A stretch of DNA of 64,000 nucleotides, from assembly GCA_947258975.1 (NCBI GenBank), contig CAMYKK010000014.1, positions 23,630-87,629 on the forward strand, in the 5' to 3' direction. The stretch comes from an uncultured Gammaproteobacteria bacterium. GTDB taxonomy: Bacteria; Pseudomonadota; Gammaproteobacteria; Arenicellales; JAANXG01. The position numbers were made by a program, and so were the translations under genes. The notes beneath the pieces were generated by a model. It was not told the DNA's origin and made no database searches. It was given only the letters and a program-made list of their open reading frames with translations. Below, piece after piece: positions 18,542-26,669 of this stretch (the first letter of the stretch is position 1; each line of letters opens with the position of its first letter).

Positions 18542-19414
18542 TCAGCCGGCAAAGGTGAATCCGGGAAGACCCTGAGTCTGCGTGCGGCAGGTGAATAAGG
18601 ACCCGGCCAGCGGTTGCGCAGCCAGTTCGGCCGGAGTCAATCCCGCTCGGGCCGTGGTGATGAACAGCGTGTCGAGACCAGATCCACCGAAGGTGCACGA
18701 GGTGACGCGGGCCGTCGGCAGTTCAATTGACGTGAGCAAGCGGCCGGTAGCCGGGTCCCATCGGGCCACACGCCACCCGTCCCATTCCGCCACCCAGAGC
18801 ATGCCCTCCCGGTCGATAGTCATGCCGTCGGGGTAACCGCAGTCCTCAGGTAGTACCAGGGTGGGCCGCCGATTGCTAAGGTTGCCGGTCTCGCGATCGT
18901 AGTCAAAGCAATCAATCCGCCGCGTGGGTGTGTCGATGTAATACATGCGGTCTTGGGCCGGGTTCCAGGTCAGTCCATTTGATATGCTCACTTTACGCAA
19001 TCGCTTTTTAACGCTGAGGTCGGGCTCCAAAGTGTAGAGGCTGCCTTGGTTCGGCAACTCTGCTTGGTTCATTGTGCCTGCCCAAAAGCGTCCTGCGGGG
19101 TCGCATTTCCCGTCATTGAAGCGGTTTTGCGGTCGGTCGGCCTCGGGATCACATATCGACTGGAGGCGGCCGTTGTCCTGATCGAGAAAGGCAAAGCCGT
19201 CTTGCTTAGCCACGACTAGTCCGCCCGACTGCCGGATCACTGCCGCCCCGACCAGCCCGTCCACTGGGAAGGTTCGCTCAATTGTCCCGTCGAGCCGGCT
19301 GATGTGTACCGATTTGCCCAGGATGTCCACCCAGATGAGCCGCTCGGCGCGCGCATCCCAGCAGGGTCCCTCGGTCAGGTCGGCCCGGATCTCGATAAAC
19401 AACTTGGCTTGCAT
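18542..19414 (-). CDS. SMP-30/gluconolactonase/LRE family protein
   Basis: A six-bladed beta-propeller lactonase that hydrolyses sugar or other lactones using a divalent metal. Metal-site motifs are present in order: TEGPCWDA (the first Glu ligand), RFNDGKCDPAGRFWAGTM (Asn ligand), ISNGLTWNPAQDRMYYIDT (second Asn) and YPDGMTIDREGMLWVAEW (Asp). At 290 residues it is full length. It has no signal peptide, so it is cytoplasmic. It is divergent from the GT2 operon that follows, with a 228-base gap. Sugar lactonases are usually catabolic; within this locus it could instead act on an aldonic-acid precursor, next to the hydroxyacid dehydrogenase and CMP-sugar genes. That link is inference. Confidence 0.88.
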   Translation of the reverse strand: MQAKLFIEIRADLTEGPCWDARAERLIWVDILGKSVHISRLDGTIERTFPVDGLVGAAVIRQSGGLVVAKQDGFAFLDQDNGRLQSICDPEADRPQNRFNDGKCDPAGRFWAGTMNQAELPNQGSLYTLEPDLSVKKRLRKVSISNGLTWNPAQDRMYYIDTPTRRIDCFDYDRETGNLSNRRPTLVLPEDCGYPDGMTIDREGMLWVAEWDGWRVARWDPATGRLLTSIELPTARVTSCTFGGSGLDTLFITTARAGLTPAELAAQPLAGSLFTCRTQTQGLPGFTFAG

Positions 19415-19642
19415 AGGTCTACACTATAGCGAAACACGCAGCCGCGTATAGAACGCCAATACGGGCGCCACGGGAATGCGGCCCCGGGACCAGCTTGACC
19501 CACTCACGAACGACTCGCTACCATGCATCAGTTTGAGTGCCGACATCCACCGCCTCACCATGGACCTGAAAAACTGTGCCATCCCTGTGGACAATGCTTT
19601 CGTGCTGGAAGACCAGTAAAGCCAAGGTAGTGGCATAAGCTC

Positions 19643-20599
19643 ATGTCGCTAATCAGCGTTGTCATCCGGACGTACAATGAGTCGCGGTACCTGGCGGAGG
19701 TGCTCACGGCAATAACGCGCCAGGAAATCTTCCCGCATAAGCTAGAGATCATTGTTGTTGATTCTGGTTCCACCGATGGAACGGTAGATATCGCTCGTTC
19801 CCATGAGTGCCACGTAACATCGATTTCCAAGGAACAATTTACCTTCGGCCGTTCACTCAACGAAGGATGCCGTATCGCCTCCGGCGATTTACTGGTGTTT
19901 ATTAGCGGACACTGCGTACCAGTCGATGGTCGCTGGTTGTGCAATCTGATAGATCCCTTGATCAAGGGGGTCTCAGGGTATAGCTATGGTCGTCAGATCG
20001 GCCGTGAGGGTAACAAATTCAGTGAATCGCAGGTGTATAAAAAGTATTATCCGATAGAAAGCAAGCTGCCTCAAGAAGGCTATTTCTGCAACAATGCCAA
20101 CGCGGCCCTGACAAGGCAGGAGTGGGAACGATACCGCTTTAACGAGGATTTAACGGGCCTAGAGGACATGTTCTTGGCCAAGCAAATAATCGCGGGCGGT
20201 GGCCACGTTGCTTATGTGGCAGAGGCCGTTGTATATCACGTGCACCACGAGACATGGAAACAGATAAAGATTCGGTATGAGCGAGAGGCTATCGCCTTGC
20301 AGCAGATCATACCGGAAGCGCACATATCGCCAATCGACCTGGTGAGGTGTGTGTTTTCCAGTGTTTATCTGGATATCCGCGCGGCCATACGCCATGGATG
20401 CGCAGCCCAAAGTTGGCGCGAGATCTTTTTGTTTCGTTGTTGCCAGTATTGGGGCAGCTTTGTCGGGAATCGGGAACACCGAAGATTGTCCCACGCAAGA
20501 AAGCGGCAATACTTCTACCCAAACGAACATATCAACGAGAAACGACCTTTCAAAGATGAAACCGCAGATAACGGCACTATTGCCACTAAAGGCTCATAG
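19643..20599 (+). CDS. Glycosyltransferase family 2 (rhamnosyltransferase-like)
   Basis: A GT-A fold inverting glycosyltransferase. The N-terminus ISVVIRTYNESRYL and the strand IIVVDSGSTDGTVDIA are classic GT2. The position of the usual DxD motif reads FISGHCVPVDG, a variant found in many rhamnosyltransferase-like GT2 proteins. The catalytic acidic pair appears later in TGLEDMFLAKQI. The C-terminal 100 residues hold two amphipathic helices with no strong membrane segment. The ATG at 19643 opens a four-gene operon with overlapping ends: the next gene starts 44 bases before this stop. The donor sugar might be the CMP-activated product of the next genes, or another nucleotide sugar. Confidence 0.88.
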   Translation: MSLISVVIRTYNESRYLAEVLTAITRQEIFPHKLEIIVVDSGSTDGTVDIARSHECHVTSISKEQFTFGRSLNEGCRIASGDLLVFISGHCVPVDGRWLCNLIDPLIKGVSGYSYGRQIGREGNKFSESQVYKKYYPIESKLPQEGYFCNNANAALTRQEWERYRFNEDLTGLEDMFLAKQIIAGGGHVAYVAEAVVYHVHHETWKQIKIRYEREAIALQQIIPEAHISPIDLVRCVFSSVYLDIRAAIRHGCAAQSWREIFLFRCCQYWGSFVGNREHRRLSHARKRQYFYPNEHINEKRPFKDETADNGTIATKGS

Positions 20600-21242
20600 T
20601 GAGCGAGTTCCCAATAAAAATTTTCGATCGCTTTGCGGAAAACCGTTGTTCCGTTGGATTTTGGATACGCTGCTGAGCATTGACGCGATACGGCAAGTAG
20701 TGATTAATACCGACGCAAGAGAAGCGTTGCGAGCAAACGGATTGGAGGAGTCTGATCGGATATTGATACGTGATCGAAGACCCGAGATATGTGGCGATCT
20801 GGTGAGCATGAACCGCATTTTAGCGGATGACATCGAATCGGTTACCGCAGATCATTGCCTCATGACCCATGTCACTAATCCTCTGCTTTCGAAGGAAACA
20901 GTCGAGAGAGCGATAGAGGTCTTTCGTGAGGCGAATGACAATGACTCCCTGTTCTCGGTAACCCGACATCAAACGCGGTTCTACCGCGGAGACGGTTCGC
21001 CAATCAATCATGATCCCGGTAACCTCGTGCGCACTCAAGATCTCGAGCCTTGGTATGAGGAGAACTCCTGTCTCTATCTCTTCACGCGGGACAGCTTCGA
21101 ACAGACAAACGCAAGAATAGGGACGTCACCGATTCTATACGCGACCCCAAAGTTGGAGTCTGTGGACATCGATGAGCCAGAAGACTGGGTGATGGTGGAG
21201 GCGTTGCTTGCGCGCGTTCAGGAGGCCTCCGCAGCGGGGTGA
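20556..21242 (+). CDS. Acylneuraminate cytidylyltransferase-family protein (CMP-sugar synthetase)
   Basis: A nucleotidyltransferase that activates a 2-keto-3-deoxy acid sugar with CTP. The first strand and P-loop-like segment reads LLPLKAHSERVPNKNFR, matching the family pattern R-x3-PxKN, followed by CGKPLFRWILDTL. MTHVTNPLLSKETVERAI and FSVTRHQTRFY match the central block of NeuA/KdsB-like enzymes, and VDIDEPEDW is the conserved acidic C-terminal motif. With the ATG at 20556 it is 228 residues, exactly the family size; the frame is open upstream, but that part overlaps the GT2 gene and has no family similarity. No synthase (NeuB/KdsA-like) is in the window, so the substrate could be an unusual keto sugar or one made elsewhere. 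Confidence 0.87.
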   Translation: MKPQITALLPLKAHSERVPNKNFRSLCGKPLFRWILDTLLSIDAIRQVVINTDAREALRANGLEESDRILIRDRRPEICGDLVSMNRILADDIESVTADHCLMTHVTNPLLSKETVERAIEVFREANDNDSLFSVTRHQTRFYRGDGSPINHDPGNLVRTQDLEPWYEENSCLYLFTRDSFEQTNARIGTSPILYATPKLESVDIDEPEDWVMVEALLARVQEASAAG

Positions 21243-22180
21243 GTGAGATGCGAGTTTTGGTAACATGTCCCCCAATGCTCGGGATGATTGGCGATGCCGA
21301 GAATTTGTTTCGGGACAAAGGCATTGAACTAACATGTCCCCACGTCACTCAGACACTGTCCGAACAACGATTAATGGAGCTCGTACCGTCCCACGATGGT
21401 TGGATCATCGGCGATGATCCCGCTACTTGGTCAGTTTTCGAGGCAGGTCGGCGCGGCAGGCTGAAGGCGGCAGTTAAATGGGGCGTAGGCGTAGACAATG
21501 TGGACTTCGCTGCTTGCCGGGAATTCGGAATCAAGATAGTTAATACGCCCGGAATGTTTGGCGCCGAGGTGGCAGACGTAGCGCTGGGATATGTGATCGC
21601 GCTGGCGCGTGAAACTTTCGATATCGATCGACGGGTTAGGGCAGGAGAGTGGCCAAAAAACCGCGGTATTTCTTTGGCGGGCAAGACCGTCGGGCTGATC
21701 GGCTATGGTGATATAGGGAGAAACACCGCGATGCGTCTGTCTGCAGTGGAGATGCGTGTGTTGGTATTTGATCCTGTTTGTGCACAGATTCCCGAGGAGG
21801 GCGCGGGCCTGGAATTGGCCGTGTGGCCGCAGCGGGTGGGAGAGTGCGACTTCCTGGTTTTCACATGTCAGCTCAATGAGTCAACGCGGCACATGCTTGA
21901 TGCGGATGTGTTCGCCCAATGTAAGGACTCTGTTCGAGTCGTGAACGTGGCGAGGGGACCAATTATCGAGCAAGAGGCGTTGGTGCAATCGCTGCGCAGT
22001 GGCAAGACACATTCCGTTGCCTTGGATGTATTCGAGCGGGAGCCGCTGTCAATGGAGTCGCCGCTAAGATCGTTCCCGCTTTGTATATTCGGGTCCCACA
22101 ATGCTTCTAACACCGCGGAGGCGGTGATCCGGACGAATCACCAAGCGATAGATTGTATGTTCGAATTCCTTGGTGTGTGA
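21239..22180 (+). CDS. D-isomer-specific 2-hydroxyacid dehydrogenase
   Basis: An NAD(P)-dependent dehydrogenase of the D-3-phosphoglycerate dehydrogenase type. The nucleotide loop is GYGDIG at residues 155-160. The catalytic Arg is R239 in NVARGPIIEQEAL, the Glu lies in ALDVFEREPL (266-268), and the His is H287 in FGSHNASNT. At 313 residues it is full length. The GTG start overlaps the upstream stop by four bases, so translation is probably coupled with the CMP-sugar synthetase. It may oxidise or reduce a 2-hydroxy/2-keto acid that is a precursor or derivative of the CMP-activated sugar. A role in serine synthesis is less likely given the operon. Confidence 0.88.
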   Translation: MSEMRVLVTCPPMLGMIGDAENLFRDKGIELTCPHVTQTLSEQRLMELVPSHDGWIIGDDPATWSVFEAGRRGRLKAAVKWGVGVDNVDFAACREFGIKIVNTPGMFGAEVADVALGYVIALARETFDIDRRVRAGEWPKNRGISLAGKTVGLIGYGDIGRNTAMRLSAVEMRVLVFDPVCAQIPEEGAGLELAVWPQRVGECDFLVFTCQLNESTRHMLDADVFAQCKDSVRVVNVARGPIIEQEALVQSLRSGKTHSVALDVFEREPLSMESPLRSFPLCIFGSHNASNTAEAVIRTNHQAIDCMFEFLGV

Positions 22181-22941
22181 TGAGCGGAGCAACAGGCAAG
22201 ATAGGGGTCCTACTCACCGGTTCAACTGGTGGGATCGGAACGACCCTGGCAGCCGCCTTCATGGAGCACGGATATTGCGTGATTGGTATCGACAATCGGG
22301 AGCCGTCGCATCGCAATACAGATGCTTTTGTTCGTTGCGATCTTGGGCGGCTGAGCGAATCGCACAGCGAGCGGGAGAAGCTGGAAAATCAGATCGCCGC
22401 GTGTTTGGAGAAACACCAGTCTTCCGTGGGGGTGTTGATCAACAACGCAGCTACGCAGATGCTCGGCTCATTCGAAGAGCTAGCACTCGTCGATTTCAAC
22501 AGAAGTCTCGCCGTCAACGTGATTGCGCCATTTGTGCTTGCGCAGATGTTTCTGAGTTTATTAGGCGAGAGCAAGGGGCGGATTATCAATATTGGCAGTA
22601 TTCACGCCCGCCAAACTAAGCCACAATTCGCCGCCTACGCCACGTCGAAGGCGGCGCTGCTTGGTCTGACACAAGCGATGGCGGTTGAGCTTAGTGATCG
22701 GGTGACGGTTAATATCATTCAGCCGGCGGCAATTGATACAGAAATGCTGAGGGCGGGGTTCCAATCCAATCCTGAAGGACTGAAAATACTGCAGTCTTAC
22801 CACCCCATTGGACGTATCGGTAATCCTAAAGAGGTCGCAGAGGTAGCGTTGTTATTAGCCTCTGGCAAGGTCGATTTCTTGAACGGCAGTGCGATTGACT
22901 TGCATGGAGGTATCGGTATACGACTCAACGATCCTGCCTGA
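22180..22941 (+). CDS. Short-chain dehydrogenase/reductase (SDR)
   Basis: A classical SDR of 253 residues. The cofactor loop is GSTGGIG at 14-20, an NNA motif lies near 88-90, the catalytic Ser is at 140 (NIGSIHA), and Tyr153 and Lys157 form YxxxK in YATSK. The acidic residue after strand 2 (GIDNRE) suggests NAD preference. The ATG shares one base with the preceding stop (TGATG), so it is translationally coupled and the last gene of the four-gene operon. Together with the hydroxyacid dehydrogenase it could set a stereocentre or keto group on the acid sugar activated by the synthetase. Confidence 0.9.
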   Translation: MSGATGKIGVLLTGSTGGIGTTLAAAFMEHGYCVIGIDNREPSHRNTDAFVRCDLGRLSESHSEREKLENQIAACLEKHQSSVGVLINNAATQMLGSFEELALVDFNRSLAVNVIAPFVLAQMFLSLLGESKGRIINIGSIHARQTKPQFAAYATSKAALLGLTQAMAVELSDRVTVNIIQPAAIDTEMLRAGFQSNPEGLKILQSYHPIGRIGNPKEVAEVALLLASGKVDFLNGSAIDLHGGIGIRLNDPA

Positions 22942-23728
22942 TCAGAGTGATGGTTTGTGGATGTAGTCCTACGAGCGTCACATGTCCTAGTACAAACATA
23001 ACACATGTTGAGTCCATCACTACGATTTTTTCTGCCGTTGCGGGCGTAAGAGTCCTGTTATGGAGGATAGACCCGAAAGTGCTAGGCTTCGATTCTGACT
23101 TTGTTTGAACTCAGGTGCAAAATTCACAATTCACGAGTGCGCTAAACGCTAGTCTTGGTTTGCTGAGATGGCAGTTATAGAAACGACGTCATCAACTCGG
23201 ACGACAACAGACGGCTGGATCGGATGCTACGAGATTAATATGTAGGGAAGGCGCCGGATTGGCAACGGGAAGATTAATCAGTTCCCTGGAATCGTAATTT
23301 TGGTCTTGTCAATCTGAGTCACAATTGTCTTTGACCTTATCAATATTTCATCAGAACAACTTTCTTCGCGTTCTAACTCTTGACGGGTGCTTGCTGTCGG
23401 AATTTCATCAGATCACATTGATTTCTGCATCGCGCGGGTAAAGACACAAAATAACTCCGCAGAAACCAAAACTGGAATAGTACTGCCGCCGCTCGATAAT
23501 GTCCCGCGGTGCACTGCCCATGCTGGTCGTTTAACGAAAGGTACGATGTGGTCAGACCCGCTGACTGTAACTAACTTTTTGCTCGGGCTCAGAATCAACG
23601 GTTTTCATTCCAGCTTTCCTTCCCTACCGGTGCGAAAAGGGCGCGGATGCTCGAGCTTCGGCCTCTTTTTTCTGCGACCCAGTCCTTCGAATCAATTAAA
23701 ATTTTAGTAGTCGAACCGAAGGCGAAAT
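22942..23728. other. Long gap (about 790 bases) without a supported gene
   Basis: AT-richer sequence between the SDR stop and a peptidase gene fragment. One plus-strand frame (23387-23707, 106 residues) has no recognisable domain and no ribosome binding site. No match to the rest of the M4 peptidase gene was seen here, so the fragment that follows has no adjacent remnant on this side. Confidence 0.45.
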
Positions 23729-23986
23729 ATGGCTGATCCCTCTATCTATTTCGATCCCGATAAGATGTCGAGCCCGTGGTATCACACGTTTTCCAGCGAC
23801 AACGGCGGGGTGCATGCCAACGGCGGCATCAACAACAAAGCTGCATATCTGATGACCGACGGCGACACCTTCAACGGCTATGTCGTCAGTGGCATTGGGA
23901 TCGGAAAGGTCGCCGATATCTATTATGAGGTCCAGACCAATCTATTGGTCTCGGGTTCCGACTACGCCAATTTATACTCGGCTTAA
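23729..23986 (+). pseudogene. Fragment of an M4 metallopeptidase gene, about 80% identical to part of the gene at 1396
   Basis: These 85 codons align without gaps to bases 2611-2865 of the full-length peptidase gene: by hand I count 68 identical residues of 85, and 30 consecutive identical bases beginning at GATAAGATGTCG. The piece covers the part of the catalytic domain around the active-site His (NGGVHANGGINNKAAYL) and lacks the HExxH zinc site, the propeptide and all C-terminal domains. It begins with an in-frame ATG and ends at TAA, but no ribosome binding site is evident and an isolated fragment of this kind cannot be an active enzyme. It is best read as the relic of a second peptidase gene or of a partial duplication. 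Confidence 0.85.
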
Positions 23987-24110
23987 TGATATCGCCGTTA
24001 TCGACGGCGGTTTCGGAAAGAACATAGACAATACTCAAGTATCTCCCTGAAGAGATATCAATGTGCAGGCTTGATCGAAAAGACCATTACCCGCGTGGTT
24101 GGGGGCATGC

Positions 24111-26420
24111 TCATCGTGATGGGGTGTTCGTCTCGTCGCGTACGACGTTTGGTTCTTGAACGGCGGGGACTTCTTCGGACGCCAGTCGGGTGCGGTTGTG
24201 TTCTATGTCATTATGAGTAGTTTGGTCACCCGGTTGCACCGCCTGTGAATCCGGAACTTCAACAAGCGGTGTCGAAGGTTCAGCTTTTGGTACGGTTATC
24301 CACTTTCTCGTCTCTTGTTCCAGACCGGCCGTATCGAAATTCAGTTGGAATAGTTGGCGTACTTGTTCGAGGATTGCTGATTCAGGAGTGTCTTCTTTGA
24401 GCGGTCGTATGTCGGTTATCGTATCCACCAGCGTGTACCGCGCAGATTGTTGTTCGGTAGCGGGTTGGGAAGTCAATCCGTTTACCGGCGGCTCGATAGA
24501 CACCTGCATCCCCGTTAAGACATCGGCCTCTGCCCGTGGTAGTTCCTGTGGATCCGCGATAGTACGTTCCGTTAACGCGCCTAGCGTCGATATTTCAGCG
24601 TCAGCATCCAGCGTGTCGCTTGCGTCATGCTGTAAGGGTGCCTGGTGAGCGATATTGCCCTCGACGAATTTTGGGGATGTGCTGGACGCCTGCTTGGAGG
24701 CGTTCTGGTAGTGTTCGAGCACATCGATGGATGAATTGTGCGTATAGAGATAAAAAAGGAATCCTGCGGCAACCAAGACCGACGCGGTAAAGAATTGCAG
24801 ACGAAAACGCCGGTCGCGTCTTGGGATCTGAGGGGATCGGTCCATGGAGGCCGATTCGTAACTGCTTTCTTGGCTATCGTCGGGCTGTGTGAGTGCGCCA
24901 GTGCGTGGCGCCGAGAGCGGCACCAGCCCCAGTTCGGGAAGCCGCTCTTTAGTTTCTGGGAGCGTGAACTCCAGTTGTACCGGTGAGAGGGGCTCGAGCT
25001 CCGGTACACGCGGTGGTGATCCGGAACCGGCAAATTCCGCCGCGGAATCGGGAGCGAACACCTCGGTTTCGGTGTCCACCCGGGCCCGCGTTTGCGGCCG
25101 GTGCCGCTTGTTCAGAAACAGGGCGTGAACCAGAAATGACACGCCGCCAAATCCGAGCAGCGCGCGAAACAGTGTAGTCTCAGTCAGATAAAAACTGAAC
25201 ACCATCAAAAAGATCAGCAATGTCAGCCAGCCAAGTGTTGCCGCTTGGCGTGATATCCAGCGATCAATTCCCGCCAGCAACAGCCCCTGCAAAAGGCTCA
25301 ATACGATAAGGCCGGCGAAACCGAATCCACCGTAGAAGTTCGATAGTGAGTCCGAGGCGATACTGCCAAATTCCCGGTCGGGATTGGCCGTTAGGTAAGC
25401 CACCCGGTTCAGGTCGAAGTAGTCGCCACCGAACAGTTTCGTCCACAGCAGAGAATTGTTAAAGCCGTAATGAGGAAACACCGAGGGGATCGTATCGGCG
25501 ATATAAAGATAGCCATTGGGCATTCTTGCAAACAGACGTTCCCACGCCATGGTTGACGCGAAGCTGAGCTGTTCCGGTAGGCCGCCAACATCGCGCAGGT
25601 CGTGCGTAAACATGAACAAGTAGCTAAGGACGAGAAACACAATACCGAGTACCCAGACAGCGGACATCACCGAGAATTTTGCCGGACGAAGCTGCGCAAG
25701 CCGTTTGTGTGGAGCACGCAGCAGAATCCAAGCGATAAAGCACTGAATCAGCAGTATCATCAGCGGTTCTTTGTGAACGAGAGCGAATTTTCCCCACACG
25801 GCGACAATAAAAGCGGGTACAAAAAACAAGGTTGCCAGAGTTCGTTTCTTCAAAAACACCAATATCCCGCAAAAGGCGACATATGGCAGGAAGTTATAGG
25901 GTAGCCACACCGCCAGTGTGGGTTTGAATTGAGTCGTTTCCAGTCGATACTGGAGGAGGTCTCTGGCGCTTCCCCCCACCAAAACACGTATCAACTGCAC
26001 GATTTCCTGATACCACAAGAGCAAGAATATGAGTAGATAGCTGTAGGTCAAGATGAGGAGTAGGTTTTCTCGAACTCCAGTGTCGCTGTTGCCGGTAACG
26101 GGTAGAATGCACAAATTGGGATGGACTTTCGGCCGGCCCCAGCATAGATCGGACATGCGCACGCCAACGTGAAATGCAAGAAAACCCAGACTGGCGATCA
26201 TGATCGATCGCAATGGGGTATGGTCGGCGACGTAGTTTGCGGACCGGGTTTGATATTCAAAACCAATGGCCACCAGCACCAACCCGATATAGCTCATCAT
26301 GATGAAGCTGATGGTATAGGCCCCAACACAACTGAAATTCATCCACCGGCGGCGCGTCAGGATAAGCAATAGCGTAACCGCGATTACTAGGCCGTACGCA
26401 TAGAAGCGGGTCTCGTTCAT
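24111..26420 (-). CDS. wzy: Oligosaccharide repeat-unit polymerase (Wzy-like) with long C-terminal extracytoplasmic extension
   Basis: Residues 1-437 are a multi-pass membrane protein with about twelve helices. The motif FGSIASDSLSNFYGGFGFAGLIVLSLLQG is typical of oligosaccharide repeat-unit polymerases, so it probably polymerises the second locus's polymer. Unusually, it continues: residues 438-538 are a Pro/Glu/Ser-rich, low-complexity linker; 540-560 form one more transmembrane helix after a basic cluster (RRDRRFR); and 561-769 are a hydrophilic tail that should face the periplasm. Ordinary family members end near residue 440. The tail has no domain I recognise. The ATG at 26420 faces the divergent asparagine-synthase gene across 249 bases. 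Possible roles of the tail are chain-length control or contact with peptidoglycan or export proteins; that is speculation. Confidence 0.75.
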   Translation of the reverse strand: MNETRFYAYGLVIAVTLLLILTRRRWMNFSCVGAYTISFIMMSYIGLVLVAIGFEYQTRSANYVADHTPLRSIMIASLGFLAFHVGVRMSDLCWGRPKVHPNLCILPVTGNSDTGVRENLLLILTYSYLLIFLLLWYQEIVQLIRVLVGGSARDLLQYRLETTQFKPTLAVWLPYNFLPYVAFCGILVFLKKRTLATLFFVPAFIVAVWGKFALVHKEPLMILLIQCFIAWILLRAPHKRLAQLRPAKFSVMSAVWVLGIVFLVLSYLFMFTHDLRDVGGLPEQLSFASTMAWERLFARMPNGYLYIADTIPSVFPHYGFNNSLLWTKLFGGDYFDLNRVAYLTANPDREFGSIASDSLSNFYGGFGFAGLIVLSLLQGLLLAGIDRWISRQAATLGWLTLLIFLMVFSFYLTETTLFRALLGFGGVSFLVHALFLNKRHRPQTRARVDTETEVFAPDSAAEFAGSGSPPRVPELEPLSPVQLEFTLPETKERLPELGLVPLSAPRTGALTQPDDSQESSYESASMDRSPQIPRRDRRFRLQFFTASVLVAAGFLFYLYTHNSSIDVLEHYQNASKQASSTSPKFVEGNIAHQAPLQHDASDTLDADAEISTLGALTERTIADPQELPRAEADVLTGMQVSIEPPVNGLTSQPATEQQSARYTLVDTITDIRPLKEDTPESAILEQVRQLFQLNFDTAGLEQETRKWITVPKAEPSTPLVEVPDSQAVQPGDQTTHNDIEHNRTRLASEEVPAVQEPNVVRDETNTPSR

Positions 26421-26669
26421 CGATGCCCTTGGACGAAGCGTGACGCGATCACTTTGCAGTTTCCCCCTATGTTCTCTGTGGAAGCAGTGTAATTAATCGG
26501 GAGCCCAGACACTACCAACGCTAATATCGGTTGTCGACGAACTGGAAACGTTCGTGGTTTTTCATGAGGATTCAGGTGTTATGATTCAAAGTTTCATGAT
26601 GTGCGATCTGGTCGGGATGGGCATCCAATCAGGGATCACGATGCAATGGGGTAACCATTCCAGATAACA

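Noticed and set aside
20349..20555. Upstream extension of the CMP-sugar synthetase frame
   Set aside because: The 69 extra codons overlap the GT2 gene and have no similarity to the family; the ATG at 20556 gives the expected N-terminus.
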